Made by a program: the position numbers and the translations under genes. From Theobroma cacao (Eukaryota > Streptophyta > Magnoliopsida > Malvales > Malvaceae), in contig NC_030853.1 of NCBI RefSeq assembly GCF_000208745.1, positions 4,471,062-4,535,061 of the forward strand: 64,000 nucleotides of DNA, given 5' to 3'. Positions within the stretch are counted from its first letter, which is position 1. Each line of letters opens with the position of its first letter. This document shows positions 1 through 11,847 of this stretch, in pieces. Under the pieces are notes generated by a model. It did not search any database. It worked only from the letters and a program-made list of their open reading frames with translations, and was not told where the DNA came from.

Positions 1-2110
1 TAGATATTTTAGATGATATTTGTTTACTCACTAGGATTATATAATCTCACCACCCTCACTTCCNTAGTGTTTTTAGTTAGTTTACCATGTCTAGAAGGAA
101 AACAATAAGAAAAGAATTCATTTTCCTCATCACTCATCAATGGCCGAACCTACCTTGTATTGAGTGAGGATGAATTTGATTTTTTTATTTTAAGAGAATT
201 GGTTAGAAAATGATGAATTATGGTGTGGAAAAGTAGTAGGAAAAATCACGGTGTTAATGCACCATTATTGACCAAAAATTCTAAGAAGAAAAGTGAAGAT
301 GGTTTTGCCAAATTTTAGGTTATTTGACTTGTGTTTGGTGAATTAAGGTATTGGAAAAGAAATGGAGCAATTTGGAGCTAAATTGGACGCGTTGGCCAAT
401 TAATCGGGTGATAAGATGAATTAGGACAATATTGGGTTTAGATGGTTACTGTGCATTTTGCATTCCATATCATGCATTAGTAGTCTAAATTAGTTTAATT
501 TCGATTTAGTACCAATGTAGTAAGTTTCTCGATTTTGTACTATGTCAAGGTGGTGAATCCTCCGATAAAGGCAAAAAAATTGTACCCGAGGATCGATAGT
601 TGGAGCAGTCTAAAAATTCGACTTCCGAAATAGTGAGTAACCTTACTATCGTCTTAATTATCTAGAGTGGTTTTTATTCGATTTTGTGAATTTTATGGAA
701 AACTTATTAAATGATTAATTTTTCGATTTTATAAACAAAATGTGATTTAATGAAATGATTTCATAAAATTGTTTTAAAATTGAATGATGGTTTGAAAATA
801 GAGTAATTGGAGACTATTTTTGTGTGTTGTAAATTCATGATTCTAATTGATTGGCTTATGGCAATATTGGCATGGATGGTTGATTTGATAAATGTGTTGG
901 AAATGTATAAATTGTTGATTTGCCTTGAAAGGCTGTAAAATAAAATAAAATAATTACCATGTCATGCTATTGCAAATTTTATTGTAAGGTGGGTTTAGCT
1001 TGCTGCACAGAACCAGTCTATTAGAGGGGCACGGAACCTGGTCATATTCATACCTCAGTATGAGAGGCGCCGATGGATAATTCCTGAGGTTAACATTTTA
1101 GGGTTCACTTCAAGCCAAACCACCACGTGAAGGTGAACTCAGCCAACGCCAAGGAACGACTATGTTTTCAAAATAAAAACATAATTTATGCGTACATAAC
1201 TTTTTAACAGCCTTGGTGGACTCGGTTGGGATAGCCCTCGATCAAGGCATCCTTGATAACTGGGTATGAGAATGATTTTGGCACGAGCCAAAGCTTTTAA
1301 GAAATTCATAAGCCATGTTGATTACTCGATTTATATGAATTGATTTTATTTGGTTGAAATGAGTTGAAAGGTGATGAATTACAGTATGTTAAACAATTTT
1401 ATCTGTCTCTATTTATTCAGCTTTAGATATTTTAGATGGTATTTGTTTACTCACTAAGATTATATAATCTCACCACCCTCCTTTCACCCCTTTCAGGCTT
1501 AGGATAGTCGGTAGATAGCTCACTTTGTTGAGGGCTACAGTTGGACTTGCATCCTCAAAAACTGTAAGTTTATTGTTTTTAATAGCTTTTGGTCGTTCGT
1601 GGGCTCACATGTCACTATAAATTAAATTTTATACTTTGGTTATCTGTATTACAGTATGTATGAATTTATTTAGCTTTTACGCTACAAAAATTATTTACCG
1701 GTAACTCTATAAATATTGTTTTATAAGAAAATAGAATATTTTATTGAATATTTTTATTATATTCACATAGTTATAATTTCATTTTAAATGAATGTTTTAA
1801 ACATCTAAACTTATTTTTGATTATGAATTATGTGTTTTATACTCGCACACTACATTTTAAGCTGGTTTCAAAATTTTTGGGAAAAATGACCAAAATACCC
1901 CTGTGTAGTTGAAATATCTCTTTGACTGTTTTTGAACTGAAATTGGTTCATATCACTTTAAAACATGATTTTAATAACTAATACTCATAGGGGAAGCGAG
2001 AAAACTGATGTTAAGCCTTACGAGATTTCGATTGGCATTTCGGGTAATGAATGTCTATCGGGACATCACGGCGATTGTCACGGGCTCGATGGGAGTTCCG
2101 AGTCGTGACA
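1..2110 (+). repeat. Partial LTR of an unplaced LTR-retrotransposon family (family F)
   Basis: No open frame of interest lies here. The stretch ends in GAGTCGTGACA at 2110, the same kind of terminus as the family A LTRs, and at 2111 an Athila coding frame starts abruptly, so 2110 is read as an LTR end. Bases 1-60 are nearly repeated at 1424-1482, so either a second copy overlaps the window edge or the LTR carries an internal duplication. Around 1488-1570 there is a CTTTCAGGC followed by ACTGTAAGT, a layout resembling the acceptor and donor signals seen in some chromovirus LTRs. No left target duplication can be checked. Base 64 is N. Family assignment is inference. Confidence 0.55.
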
Positions 2111-3336
2111 GTTGATGTTCGATCTCAAGTGAAGGAGGCCAAGTCAAACCCACCACCACCTTTCCCTCCACATTTTTAGAAAAAAAAATTCTCGATAAAT
2201 AGTTCTTAAAGTTTCTAAAGGTATTTAAAATCTCTACATTAATATTCTTTTTATTGAAGCTTTGGATCAAATGCCCACTTATGTTTAGTTTCTGAAAGAT
2301 ATTTTGACCAAAATAGGAAAATTGGATGAGTATGAGACAGTTGCACTTACAAAAGAGTGCAGTGCTATCATTTACAACAAGCTTCCACCAAAACTCAAAG
2401 ATCTTGATAGTTTTACTATTACTTGCACTATTGGTGCTTTATTCTTTGCAAAAGCTTTAAGTGATTTGGGAGCTAGTATCAATTTGATGCCTTAGTCGAT
2501 TTATTAAAAACTTGGTTTGGGGGAAATTAAGTCAACTAATTTAACACTACAACTTGCTGATTGACCTCAAACATATCTAAGAGGTATTGTTGAAAATGTG
2601 CTTGTAGAAGTTGATAAGTTAATCTTTCCACTAGACTTTATTGTACTTGATATTAAGGAAGATCGAGATGTTTCAATCATACTGGGTGACCATTGCTGTG
2701 CACTGCTAGAACTCTTATTGATGTTGAGAAATGAGAACTTACCTTAGAGGTTCAGGACCAAGAGGTAACTTTCAATAGTTTTAGAGCTTTAAAATTTTCG
2801 AAAGAATTTAATGAATGCTTTGTAGTGACTGTAGTAAATAATGTCACTAGTGAAGTATTTAATGTGAACTATCTCAGTGGCCCACTAGAGGCTTTCCTAG
2901 TTGATAATTGTAAGAGGGATGATGATGATTTTTTTGAATGTCTGAATTTGTGGGATGCTCCATTGCACATCATGAGAACACAATTTAAGTCTTTGGATCT
3001 TTCATCTACTTCATCTTCATCAGCCAAGCCATCCATTGAAGAACCTCCTACCTTGGAACTTAAACCTTTACTAGTACATTTGAGGTATGCTTTTCTTGAC
3101 GACTCATCTACGCTTCCTATTATTTTTTCTGCTTCTCTTACAAATGTGCAAGAAGATAAGCTTTTACGAGTGCTAAGGGAGCATAAGAAGGCATTAGGAT
3201 GGACTATTGTCGACATTAAGGGAATTAGTCTTTTTATATGCATGCACAATAACTTTTTAGAGGACAACTACAAGCCACCATTAAGCATCAAAGGAGACTT
3301 AATTCAATCATGAAAAAGGTGGTCAAGAAAGAGATC
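2111..3336 (+). pseudogene. Athila-like Ty3/gypsy gag-pol relic: protease to start of RT
   Basis: Reads, with stops and frame changes, as the end of gag, the aspartic protease and the linker into reverse transcriptase of an Athila-type polyprotein. Visible blocks in order: a proline-rich stretch near 2145-2175, the ALDQMPTYV block near 2255-2285, LDEYETVALTKECSAII at 2325-2374, and the protease active-site neighbourhood DLGASINLMP at about 2466-2495, followed by a stop. IILG, the usual second protease block, is near 2676 but is followed by an altered sequence. The frame ends at VVKKEI, the conserved entry to gypsy RT, exactly where a solo LTR enters at 3337. Dead: several in-frame stops. Confidence 0.85.
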
Positions 3337-4300
3337 TATGAGACCTTGACCTCTATAGGCCCGTAACTAGGTGTAGACGCGATAATGCAGGCCAGGGATA
3401 ATTTCATCATTTCTCATGGTGAGCCCCTAGAAGTAGGCTTTTAGACATTATTAAGGTCTAAGTAGGCCTAAGGAATAAATAAATGAGGGTAAAATAAATG
3501 AAGAAGATATAAATACTGATAATTTTCATGATAAGAGTAAAATGGTCATTTTGCACCTAGAGCCTAAATTTTTAAGTTTTCGTGAACTTGAGTACTTTTA
3601 GACTATTATGGACTTTGTCTTAGTGTTAAAGGAGTAAAAAGAGTGCATAAAGGAAAGGAGGAAGACAAGTGGCCTTGTTAGGGGCATTGTTGTAAATTGT
3701 ATGAAAATTGGATAAACTTTAACTATAAATATTTAATCTCCAGTAGCTTTTCTTCAGTTTTCCAACAGCGTCTCTTCTTCTTCTTCCTCCTATCCTCCTC
3801 TCCATTCCATGTTTCTTTGTACCTTTCATGGAAGTATCCTTTGAAACCTTTAAAACTTCCTCAAATTAGCTTTATTTCTCAGGTTTTTCTACACCCTTTC
3901 ATAGGGTTTGTCATGCTCTTCCACTTTTACACCTTAACAGCCTTCAAAAGTCTTTCTTAAGTACATTCACTCACTAGTTGGACGTGTAGAGAGAGAGGGA
4001 GTGATTTCCCTTATTAGCTTGGAAGAATTTTGAAAAGAAATTCAATTACAAATCCACCAAGGTGAGTGAACTTGCATTTGAAATATTTTGGAAAATGTAT
4101 TAGTATTTGGATGAAGCATGTGAATGATTTTTATTTGATTTTTCCTTAAAGATTATGCATGGGAACAAGCCTTTATTAAAACGTTTTATGTGGTGAGTGT
4201 GCAATATGATGAATCCTTGTGCTCCTATAGGATGCTGATATATATATATATAGATATATGTTGTGTATCGATATTTAATGTTGTGTAATAAATATGACCG

Positions 4301-4480
4301 TGCGTGTGCGCGATGTGGGGGATGCACATGCTGGTGATGACGGGTGCGGGATTATGGATGATGATATTGCCTGTGCGCGATGTGGGGGATGCACACAGCG
4401 GTATTAGCTATGCACGATGTGGGGGATGCACATGATGGCTCCAGCTATGTGCACGAGTCGGGGTTGCACATGAGTTGGGT
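4301..4480 (+). repeat. Minisatellite of GATGTGGGGGATGCACA units in LTR A1
   Basis: About four copies of a unit containing CGATGTGGGGGATGCACA, separated by 20-50 bp of looser spacer. Each unit is bounded by GTGCA and TGCAC, so it can fold on itself. The same array is found at the equivalent place in the other family A LTRs, so it is a family trait. Confidence 0.85.
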
Positions 4481-4500
4481 GACGCGGTGGTGGTATTGGT

Positions 4501-4503
<3 letters not shown>

Positions 4504-4560
<57 letters not shown>
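4504..4560. repeat. (TA)n microsatellite
   Basis: An uninterrupted TA run of about 57 bases directly follows the minisatellite. Shorter TA runs sit at the same place in other copies (12740-12762, 38402-38420, 40758-40772, 57221-57236), so the tract is part of the LTR and has expanded here. Confidence 0.95.
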
Positions 4561-4564
<4 letters not shown>

Positions 4565-4724
4565 TTATGCAATAGAAAGTTCATGAATATGGTATATGGT
4601 TGAAATGTATGTGAAATCTTGCATGTTAAACCTTGGAAATTGCTAAGTATTTTCAAGTTGATTTTGTCATTGCAACAAAATGGCCTTCTCTTGATATAAT
4701 GAGAACTTTCTTTTTGGTGTCCTA

Positions 4725-5050
4725 TTTCTCGCTACAGCGAGAAACTCTTGAGTTGGGAGGCTAGCTACAGTCCTATAACTTACTGTAGCGAGAATACATT
4801 ATCGCTGCAGCGAGATGTCTACAGGTGGTTTCGCTACAGTGAGAAACCTTCTGTCGTGTTTGCTACCTTGTTTGGTTTTTGCCATATTTTTCACTTCTTT
4901 AACATCATAGTTGATCATGGACTTCCAACATCAAGGAATTAATTAATTAAGTTTGAAATGAGTGGTTTTAGTGAGAAACCCTCGGCCAGTTGATGATTTG
5001 AGCCCAAATTTTGCTGCAGCGAGAATGCCTTTCTACTGCAGCGAAGATCA
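4725..5050 (+). repeat. Cluster of degenerate TTCTCGCTGCAGCGAGAA palindromes in LTR A1
   Basis: At least six copies or half-copies of CGCTACAGCGAGAA / CGCTGCAGCGAGA lie within about 320 bp. Many differ from the palindrome by C-to-T or G-to-A changes, consistent with decay of methylated cytosines. Confidence 0.8.
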
Positions 5051-5307
5051 ATCAATTCGCTTGACTTTCTTGAATGCTACTAAACTTTTCACTCTTCAAA
5101 TTCTTTGTTGTGCATGGATCCTTCATCATCAAGTGATTAACCAATTGAGGGTTTAATGAGGGGTTTTAAAAAGAACTAAACTAAATTGCATTATTTTTTA
5201 ACATAAGTGCATCATGATTTCTTTAAACTTTTCTTATCGTTTGCCTGTTCCCTTCCTTTGTTCACTCACTGGGTTTATACTCACTGTTTTCAACTTCATG
5301 TTTTCAG

Positions 5308-5360
5308 ATCAGGAGGCAATCAGTAACTAGGTCGAGGTGGTCTCATAGATTCGTCTCCTT
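5308..5360 (+). promoter_or_regulatory. Splice-like block in LTR A1
   Basis: TTTTCAG at 5301-5307 is followed by about 53 bases starting ATCAGGAGGCA and ending at GGTAGGT (5361). The same acceptor-like and donor-like pair bounds 55-60 bases in A3 (30644-30702) and A6 (57912-57965). This is pattern only; no transcript evidence. Confidence 0.35.
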
Positions 5361-5680
5361 GGTAGGTATTTTGGCATTCAATAGCTATACTTTCGTCCGA
5401 GTCTCTTCGTTAGAAGTCGAGTATCCCTTTTCCTGTGTATAGACAAACCCGATGTAAATTATTAAGATGTATGTTTTAGACAATATATGTATATTTTGAT
5501 TGGTAATGCCACTATGAGTTGGCAATGGTAAGCATTATTTTGAATTGGAATTATGAAATGTGACTATAGGAACTTTTGATGGAATGATAAATAGGTCATC
5601 TAAATAGGCTTGCTTGGGCTTAATGGGCTATGCCCATTGGGCCCATGTGCCGATCATGGCCCGAAAACTGGGCTGTGACA

Positions 5681-5786
5681 AGATCATTAAGTGGTTAGAT
5701 GCTGACATTATTTATCTGATTTCAAACAGTGCATGGGTAAGTCTAGTCCAATGTGTGCCAAAGAAAAGAGGGATGACTATGGTTTC
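5681..5786 (+). pseudogene. Athila-like RT relic, continuation of the frame at 2111-3336
   Basis: Resumes after the solo LTR with IKWLDADIIYLISNSAWVSL and VPKKRGMTMV, the first conserved blocks of gypsy reverse transcriptase. It stops at 5786, where a minus-strand Athila LTR begins. The rest of this RT is not found in the window. Confidence 0.85.
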
Positions 5787-7384
5787 TGTTGTTGATTTTA
5801 TCATGCAAGTGTACATATCATAACAAGTAATATAATAGTATGTAGAGTGTCAAATCCCACAGAGAATTGAACCAACTTTTTCTTAGTACTAAAATTAACA
5901 CAACCTAATCTTATTCAAATAATCGAATTAAAGTGATTAATTAAAAGCAAAATTGAAATTAAATAATAACTAAATTAAATCTAAAAGTTGATAAATAAGA
6001 TCTTACTAGAAAAATTCAATTAATAAAAAATCTATGATTATAATATTCGTCAACACTTCATTTGAAACTTATTTCTCTCTCTAAATTTGAATACATGTCT
6101 ATGTAAATTCAACTGAATAAAGATTCATTAAGTTTGTACTATAATCTTGGCTACATGCGACACATAGATATATATTTATCCTATATGCAAATCAAATCAA
6201 CTAATCAACTAACTGAATTTGAATACATGCTATTCCATTCTTGCCTTAATCTAAACTCCCTTTGTCAAGTTATATTTAGATATCCAAATCAATCTAATTG
6301 GTGATCAAGCAATTAGAAGCATTAAACACAGAATTAGAATAAACAACTCATACCCATTGAAAATAAGCAAAAGATAAATAATGAATTTAAACTACATGTT
6401 GAGTTCAATCATAATCCTAGAAAAGTAAATTAGTTCATAACTAAAGATAAAAACATAATCCAAATAAGTTTAACCATTGTAACAATTCAAGAAAACAAAG
6501 AATAAGAAGAGAAGAACAAAAACCTGAAGATTTGTCAAATCTTCAATCTTTAATCTTGCAGAATCCTCTTGCTTTTTTAATTATTTTTTAGTTGCTTTTC
6601 TTTAGAGAAAATGTAGTAAAAACCTCTTGTTTTATTGCCTCAAAATTGCCTTTTAAAAGCCTCCAAAATGACCTAATTCTATTAAAAGTTTAAAAAATAA
6701 AGCTTGGATATCAGAACTGAGCGCTGTAGCCTTCCTTCTTGAACGCCATGATGCCCTACTATCGGGTGGATGAATGGTGCCTCAATTTTTCTAAGGTGCC
6801 ACAACCTTGCTTCACCAGTGCTATAGCATCGTGATCCCCAGTTCTTGTATGGTAGATTGGCATTAAGGGTGTCACACCCTTCTTCTCTTTAAAGCCATGG
6901 CCTTCATTTTCTAATGCTGCCTTGTGCAGAAACTGTAGCAATCTAGCTTATTCCAACTTGAATTTCTCCTCGATCTGATCCTAAACCTTAAATTATAACA
7001 AGAATGTTGTACCTTTGTCTGTTAGCTTTTCAATGGCTCAAATCACGTCAATTGGATTTCTATAACGAGAGTTATGATCGAAATACTGTAACAAGTACAA
7101 ACGAAGCTATCACTAGGCTTGCACGGATTATCACCAAATAAGGTCTTTTCATCAAATATCCTACAAAAGCAATAAAAGAGATTAGCAATAACTAAAATTA
7201 AAGTAATTTATAGCAATTTAACAAAAAATTAAACTAAAATAACTTAAACTAAACTACTCAACATGCATTGAACCTAACTAAGAGAAACATCTAAATACTT
7301 AATTCTGAACCTAAACCCTCAATGACTTAGCTACCTAAGTGCCCAAAATGTGACAAAATAACTCTACAAAATAGACTTATCACA
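5787..7384 (-). repeat. Athila-type 3' LTR (copy B1)
   Basis: About 1.6 kb, minus orientation: it starts in TGTGATAAG at 7384 and ends in CAACAACA at 5787. It is the 3' LTR of an element because a purine tract (AAGTTTGGGGT on the minus strand) abuts it at 7385. Its left part matches the LTR pieces near 10599, 34445, 39983, 47462, 60156 and 60840, most clearly in the block AACAAGTAATATAATGG or similar. A cluster of GC-rich words such as GCCATGGCC lies at 6730-6930. The GTTTC at 5782-5786 has no partner in the window, so the far end of this element is lost. Confidence 0.8.
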
Positions 7385-8168
7385 ACCCCAAACTTAAAAT
7401 TGTGTTAGTCCTTAAGCAAAACGTAAAACAAAAGGAAAGAACAGAAATGAAAAACATAACTAACTTGAAGTAGGTTGCACTAAATCAATGATCACCTTTT
7501 ATTTCCTCATAAGTTATCCCATATTCTCAACTTAAATCAAAACATAAATATTATTCAAGTTCACATTTCAATTCAAATGTAAGCTCATCCTCGAATGGAT
7601 TTATGTGTGTGTGTGCAATCTTTTTACCAAGAACATCATGCTGTCCGAATAAGTTTATGCTCTTGGAAAATTTAAATTAGTACTAGAGTTTCATATGTTT
7701 GCTTTTCATCTTTCTCTTCACTGATGTAGACTCATACTTAGTCAAAGATCCTTAGGACTTTAATGAGCTTGTAATGTATGGTTAGGGTCAAGGTAGGAAA
7801 TGGGATATAATGTAGCTCAAATCACCTAAGAACATAATCATTCTAAGCCCCATATAGAGCAACTTCATTCCAAGTACATCATTTTTCTTTTCTTCCAACC
7901 TTTCATTTCAAACACTTTATTTTTCTTTTTGGATTTCACCACAAACTTATTTCTTTTTGTAGGTAGTGGGGTGAATACTAACACAATTCTTGAACTTTTC
8001 CAACAACTTCACATTTTCTACCTTCTTTAACTTTTAGCTCTATACATTTCCTAAAATGATTTATCTACTTGAAAGTGAAGGATGCAAAATTTAAAATTTA
8101 TTTAAAGGCTAGGCTAAATTAATTATGCGTTTAACAATGAAAAGGAAAATTAGGCTCAAAGGGGTATA
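7385..8168 (-). other. PPT and 3' noncoding region of an Athila-like element
   Basis: The first bases on the minus strand read AAGTTTGGGG before the LTR, a polypurine tract. The following 780 bp align by eye with 49453-50165, which holds the same place in the second Athila element; shared blocks include ATTTCAATTCAAATG, TAATGAGCTTGTAATG and GATGTAGACT. No coding frame is seen. It is cut at 8168 by another LTR. Confidence 0.75.
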
Positions 8169-9733
8169 TGTTGTCAATTTTGCACACACAAGTATATGTA
8201 TTGAACAAGTAATATAGACAATAAGTCTAGAATCATATCTCATAGGGATTTGTTCCTAATTCTTCACTGAGTACTAAACTTTTGACAAATTAATCTTATT
8301 CAAGTAACTTGATTTTTTAGACAATTAATTAAAACTAAATTCAATCAAAAAACTAAATTAATTAACAAAAACTAAAATTCACTAGAGAAAGGCAACGGAT
8401 TAAAACCTAGGATGATGGGTTCATTCAACAATTCATTTGACACTAGTTTTTTCTATTATTTACATTCATGGGTGGTTTTACTGACCTAGAATCCAAAGCT
8501 ATGTACAGGTCACCGCAAGGTGCTTGCACAAATGCCTAACTTAATTGGGTCACTATATGTCTATAGTAATCAATTAAATAAGGTTCATTAAGCTAGTATT
8601 CTAATTTGGCTATGTATGGCAATTGGTGCATGTCTATCCTAATTGCGACTCAGATCACCTAAGTGACATGAACATATAATATTTAATCTTAGTCCAATCT
8701 AAAATCTCTCTAACAAGTCTCAATTAGATTCACAAATCAGTTAATTGTTGGTCAAACAATCAAAAGCATTAAGAGCAAATTTAAATAAGTAAAATTATAC
8801 CCATTGATAGTAAATAAAGGAGAAACAAATATACAGATTACATGTTGAAATCCACCACAATCCTAGAAAAGCAAATTAGTTCATAATATCTAAATAAAAC
8901 ATCATCCAAAGAAAATTAGCCATTAATCCAATTTAAGAAAATCTAAAAACACAGAACTAGAGAAAGAAGCTAATGATTGAAGCTTTTGATCTTGATTCTC
9001 TCTCAATATCTCTTTCTTCTTTTTTTTTTTGCCTTGTTTTGTCCAGAATAGTTGTTTTCCGTCTGCCTCTAAGTTTTTATCTAAAAAGACGTATTTATAG
9101 CCACTTGAAAAGCCCTAATTTTTAAAAATTATAATTACAAAAAAATCAAGAATTTTTTCAAGCACCATGGCTTTCATTTTCCAAAGCCACGACCCTCACT
9201 TCTCTATGTTGATGCCCGTGCTATTCTCCTTTTAAACGTCTCGGCTCTCAAGGTTCTGTCTTGACTTTTATTTTCTTAGTGTAGTACTTCCACTTCGACA
9301 AGGATTTAAACTATATTTTGATTAGAAATGGGTGACATGGTAAACATTAAAGTTGTAGCTTTGTCTCTTAGCATTTCAGTGGTCAAAGAATTACATCATT
9401 TGGACTTTTGTAGCTCAAGTTATCCTCAAAACACTACAACATATACAAATGAAGCTATCACCATACTTGTGCATTTTTTTTTATCAAATGAACCTTTCTC
9501 ATCAAATTTCCTACAAAAGCAATAAGAGAAATCAACAATAACTATTCTTAATATAATTCAAAACAAACTAAATTAAAATTAAACCAAAATAACTTAAATG
9601 AAACTACTAAACAATAATCACACTTAACTAAGAAAAACACCTAAAATACTATAATTTGAACCTAAAATCTAAAAAACCTAACTACTTAAGCCCCGAAAAT
9701 GTGTCAAAATAACTCTATATAATGAAGTTATCA
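8169..9733 (-). repeat. Athila-type LTR (copy B2)
   Basis: Full-length LTR of about 1565 bp, minus orientation, from GATAACTTC at 9733 down to CAACA at 8169. It abuts an Athila 3' region on its left and a gag relic on its right. No matching target duplication is visible (GTATA against ATATG), so it may be the 3' LTR of the deleted element to its right or the result of recombination between LTRs. Confidence 0.75.
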
Positions 9734-10379
9734 ATATGCCTCATCAATTGACTTAGCCATTAAAGCTCTTCTCGTAGGGGCATCAGTTGTGGTTTGAACA
9801 TTACTACTCAATCCATTGTAAAATATTTACACTTATAGCCACTTTGGAAGACCATGATATGGGCACCACTTAAGTAAGCCCTTGTATCTTTCCTAGGCCT
9901 CGTACAATGATTCAGAATCTAGCTGCGATGTGATATCATTCCTCATTTTTGTTGTTTTGGCCAGAAAAAAGAACTTAGCAAGGAACTTCTGAGAAAGATC
10001 ATCCCATGTTATTATAGATCCAATAAAGAGTGCATTCAACCATGCTTTAGCTTTGTCCTTCAATGAAAAAGGGAAAAACCTCAAACAAATTGCATCATTT
10101 GTGACACCATTGTGTTTAAAGGTATCACATATTTCCAAGAAATTTGAAATATAGGCATTTGGATCATCATTTGGAAAACCCCCAAACTGGACGAAAGTTT
10201 GAGTCATGGTGATGATAGCCAGCTTGATCTCGAAATTGTTGGCTTGAATGGCCGACCTTTAAATACTCAATGGAATCTTTTCTACCAACGGAATAGCATA
10301 ATTCCTTAAATAGTGATTTTTAGCTACTCCATGCTCTTGGATTTGCTGCTCACCTTATCGATTAGCCATTGTATTCATT
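9734..10379 (-). pseudogene. Athila-like gag relic
   Basis: Minus-strand start MANR at 10379, then a stop-broken frame, then an open stretch at 10207-9893 with TFVQFGGFPNDDPNAYISNF, CDTFKHNGVTNDAICLRFF and KAKAWLNAL, the core of plant gypsy gag. Only the N-terminal half remains. At 9734 it runs straight into LTR B2, so pol and the rest of gag were deleted. It sits just downstream of a primer site and 5' LTR, the expected order. Confidence 0.85.
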
Positions 10380-10574
10380 TGACCAAAGCCTTGTTGATTT
10401 TCTTGTCGAAGTCTTTGGAATGTTCTCTTAATCTCTAGATCACACGATATAATCTCCAAGATTTTTGCTCTTCTTATACAACGGCGGAACGAACCCAAAA
10501 AGCAAAGAAAGAAAAACTCAAATTAAGACTAATATGTTGAATTTTATTATTAGCTAAATTAGTAGAAAAACAGA

Positions 10575-10592
10575 CCCCTGTTGAGGGCATCA
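10575..10592 (-). other. Degenerate tRNA-Asp primer binding site
   Basis: The minus strand reads TGATGCCCTCAACAGGGG, 6 bp inside the LTR end. It resembles the complement of the plant tRNA-Asp 3' end (TGGCGCCGTTGCCGGGG), with changes concentrated at CpG-type positions. The position between LTR and gag supports the call more than the sequence does. Confidence 0.65.
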
Positions 10593-10598
10593 AAAACT

Positions 10599-11847
10599 TG
10601 TTGTTAATTTTGCATGCACAAGTATAAATATCGAAAAAGTAATATAAACAATAAGTCCAGAATCATATCCCACAGTGATTTGTTCCTACTTTTCACTAAG
10701 CACTAAAATTATTACCAATTAATCTTATTCAAGTAACTTGATTTTTTAGAAAATTAATTAAAACTAAATTCAATAAAAAACTAAACTAATTAACAAATAC
10801 TAAAAATTCACTAGAGAAAGGCAATAGATATAATCCTAGGATTATGGGTTCATTCAACAATTCATCTGACACTAGCTTTTCCTATTATTTACATTAATTG
10901 GTGGTTTTACTAACCTATAATCAAAAGATATGTACAAGTCTCTATCGAGATGCTTGCACAAATACCTAACTTAATTGGATCACTATGTGCCTATAATAAT
11001 AAATTAAATAAGGTTCATTAAGCGGTGTTCTAATTTGGCTATGTATGGCAACTAACGTATGTCTACCCTAATTGCGAATCAGATCACTTAAGTTACATGA
11101 ACATATACTACTCAAATCTTAGTCCAATCTAAAATCTCTCAGTCAAGTCTCAATTAGATTCACAAATCAATTATTGTTGGCCAGACAATCAAAAGCATTA
11201 ATAGAAAATTTCAATAAGAAAAACTGTACCCAATCATAATAAATAAAAGAGAAATAAATATTCAGATTACATGTGAAAATCCATCAGAATTTTAGAAAAG
11301 CAAATTAGTTCATAATATCTAAATGAAACATCATCCAAAGAAAATTAGCCATAAATCCAAGTTAAAGAAAATAAAAGAAACACAAAAGTAGATAAAGAAA
11401 CTAATGATTGAAGCTTTGATCTTGATTCTCTTTTAATTTCTCTTTCTTTCTTGTTTTGTTTTTGGCTCCTTTTCTCCAGAATAATTGTTTACCATCCTCT
11501 CCTTAAGACCTTTGAAACAGACTTCATAAATAGACTTCAAATAACCTAATTTCCAAAATTCGATAAAAAGTTTCATTTTTGGAAATGTCTCAAGCGTCGC
11601 AGCCTTGCCTTCCTTGTTGCTTCAGTGCCATACCCTGTCTTATGGCATCACAACACTACTTTTTCAACGTTACAGTGCTCCACACTTGGGATTTTGTATG
11701 ATGCCCTTCATTTCACCAGCGTCGTGGCCGTGCTCTCTTTAGCATTAGAGCCATGGCTTCCTCGGTGTCGCAACTTTGAGCAACTTAAGGCCGTGGCCTT
11801 CATCAATGTGCTGACTTGTGCAGAGCTGCAACTATCCAACATCTTCC
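10599..11847 (-). repeat. Athila-type 5' LTR, right-hand insert excluded (copy B3, part 1)
   Basis: Minus-oriented LTR whose inner end at 10599 faces the primer site and gag. It is interrupted at 11847 by a mosaic LTR and resumes at 14881. GC-rich words of the kind GTCGCAGC and GCCGTGGCC are dense at 11590-11835. Confidence 0.8.

Larger units (their letters stand above)
3337..5680 (+). mobile_element. Solo LTR, family A (copy A1), TSD AGATC
   Basis: A 2344-bp LTR from TATGAGACC to GGGCTGTGACA with no internal region. The 5-bp target duplication AGATC is perfect at 3332-3336 and 5681-5685. The host is an Athila RT frame that continues on both sides, so the insertion site is certain. Family and forward direction follow from the primer-bearing copy at 34772-39868. 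Inside are a GC-rich minisatellite (4301-4480), a TA microsatellite (4504-4560) and a cluster of palindromes (4725-5050). Confidence 0.93.

Noticed and set aside
4301..4480. CRISPR-like array (repeats with spacers)
   Set aside because: Units are diverged, spacers are related to each other, and the array is part of a plant LTR present in many copies.
4380..4586. Open frame of 68 codons over the minisatellite and TA tract
   Set aside because: The frame is a product of repeats (tyrosine-isoleucine run from TA) and has no counterpart in other copies of the LTR.
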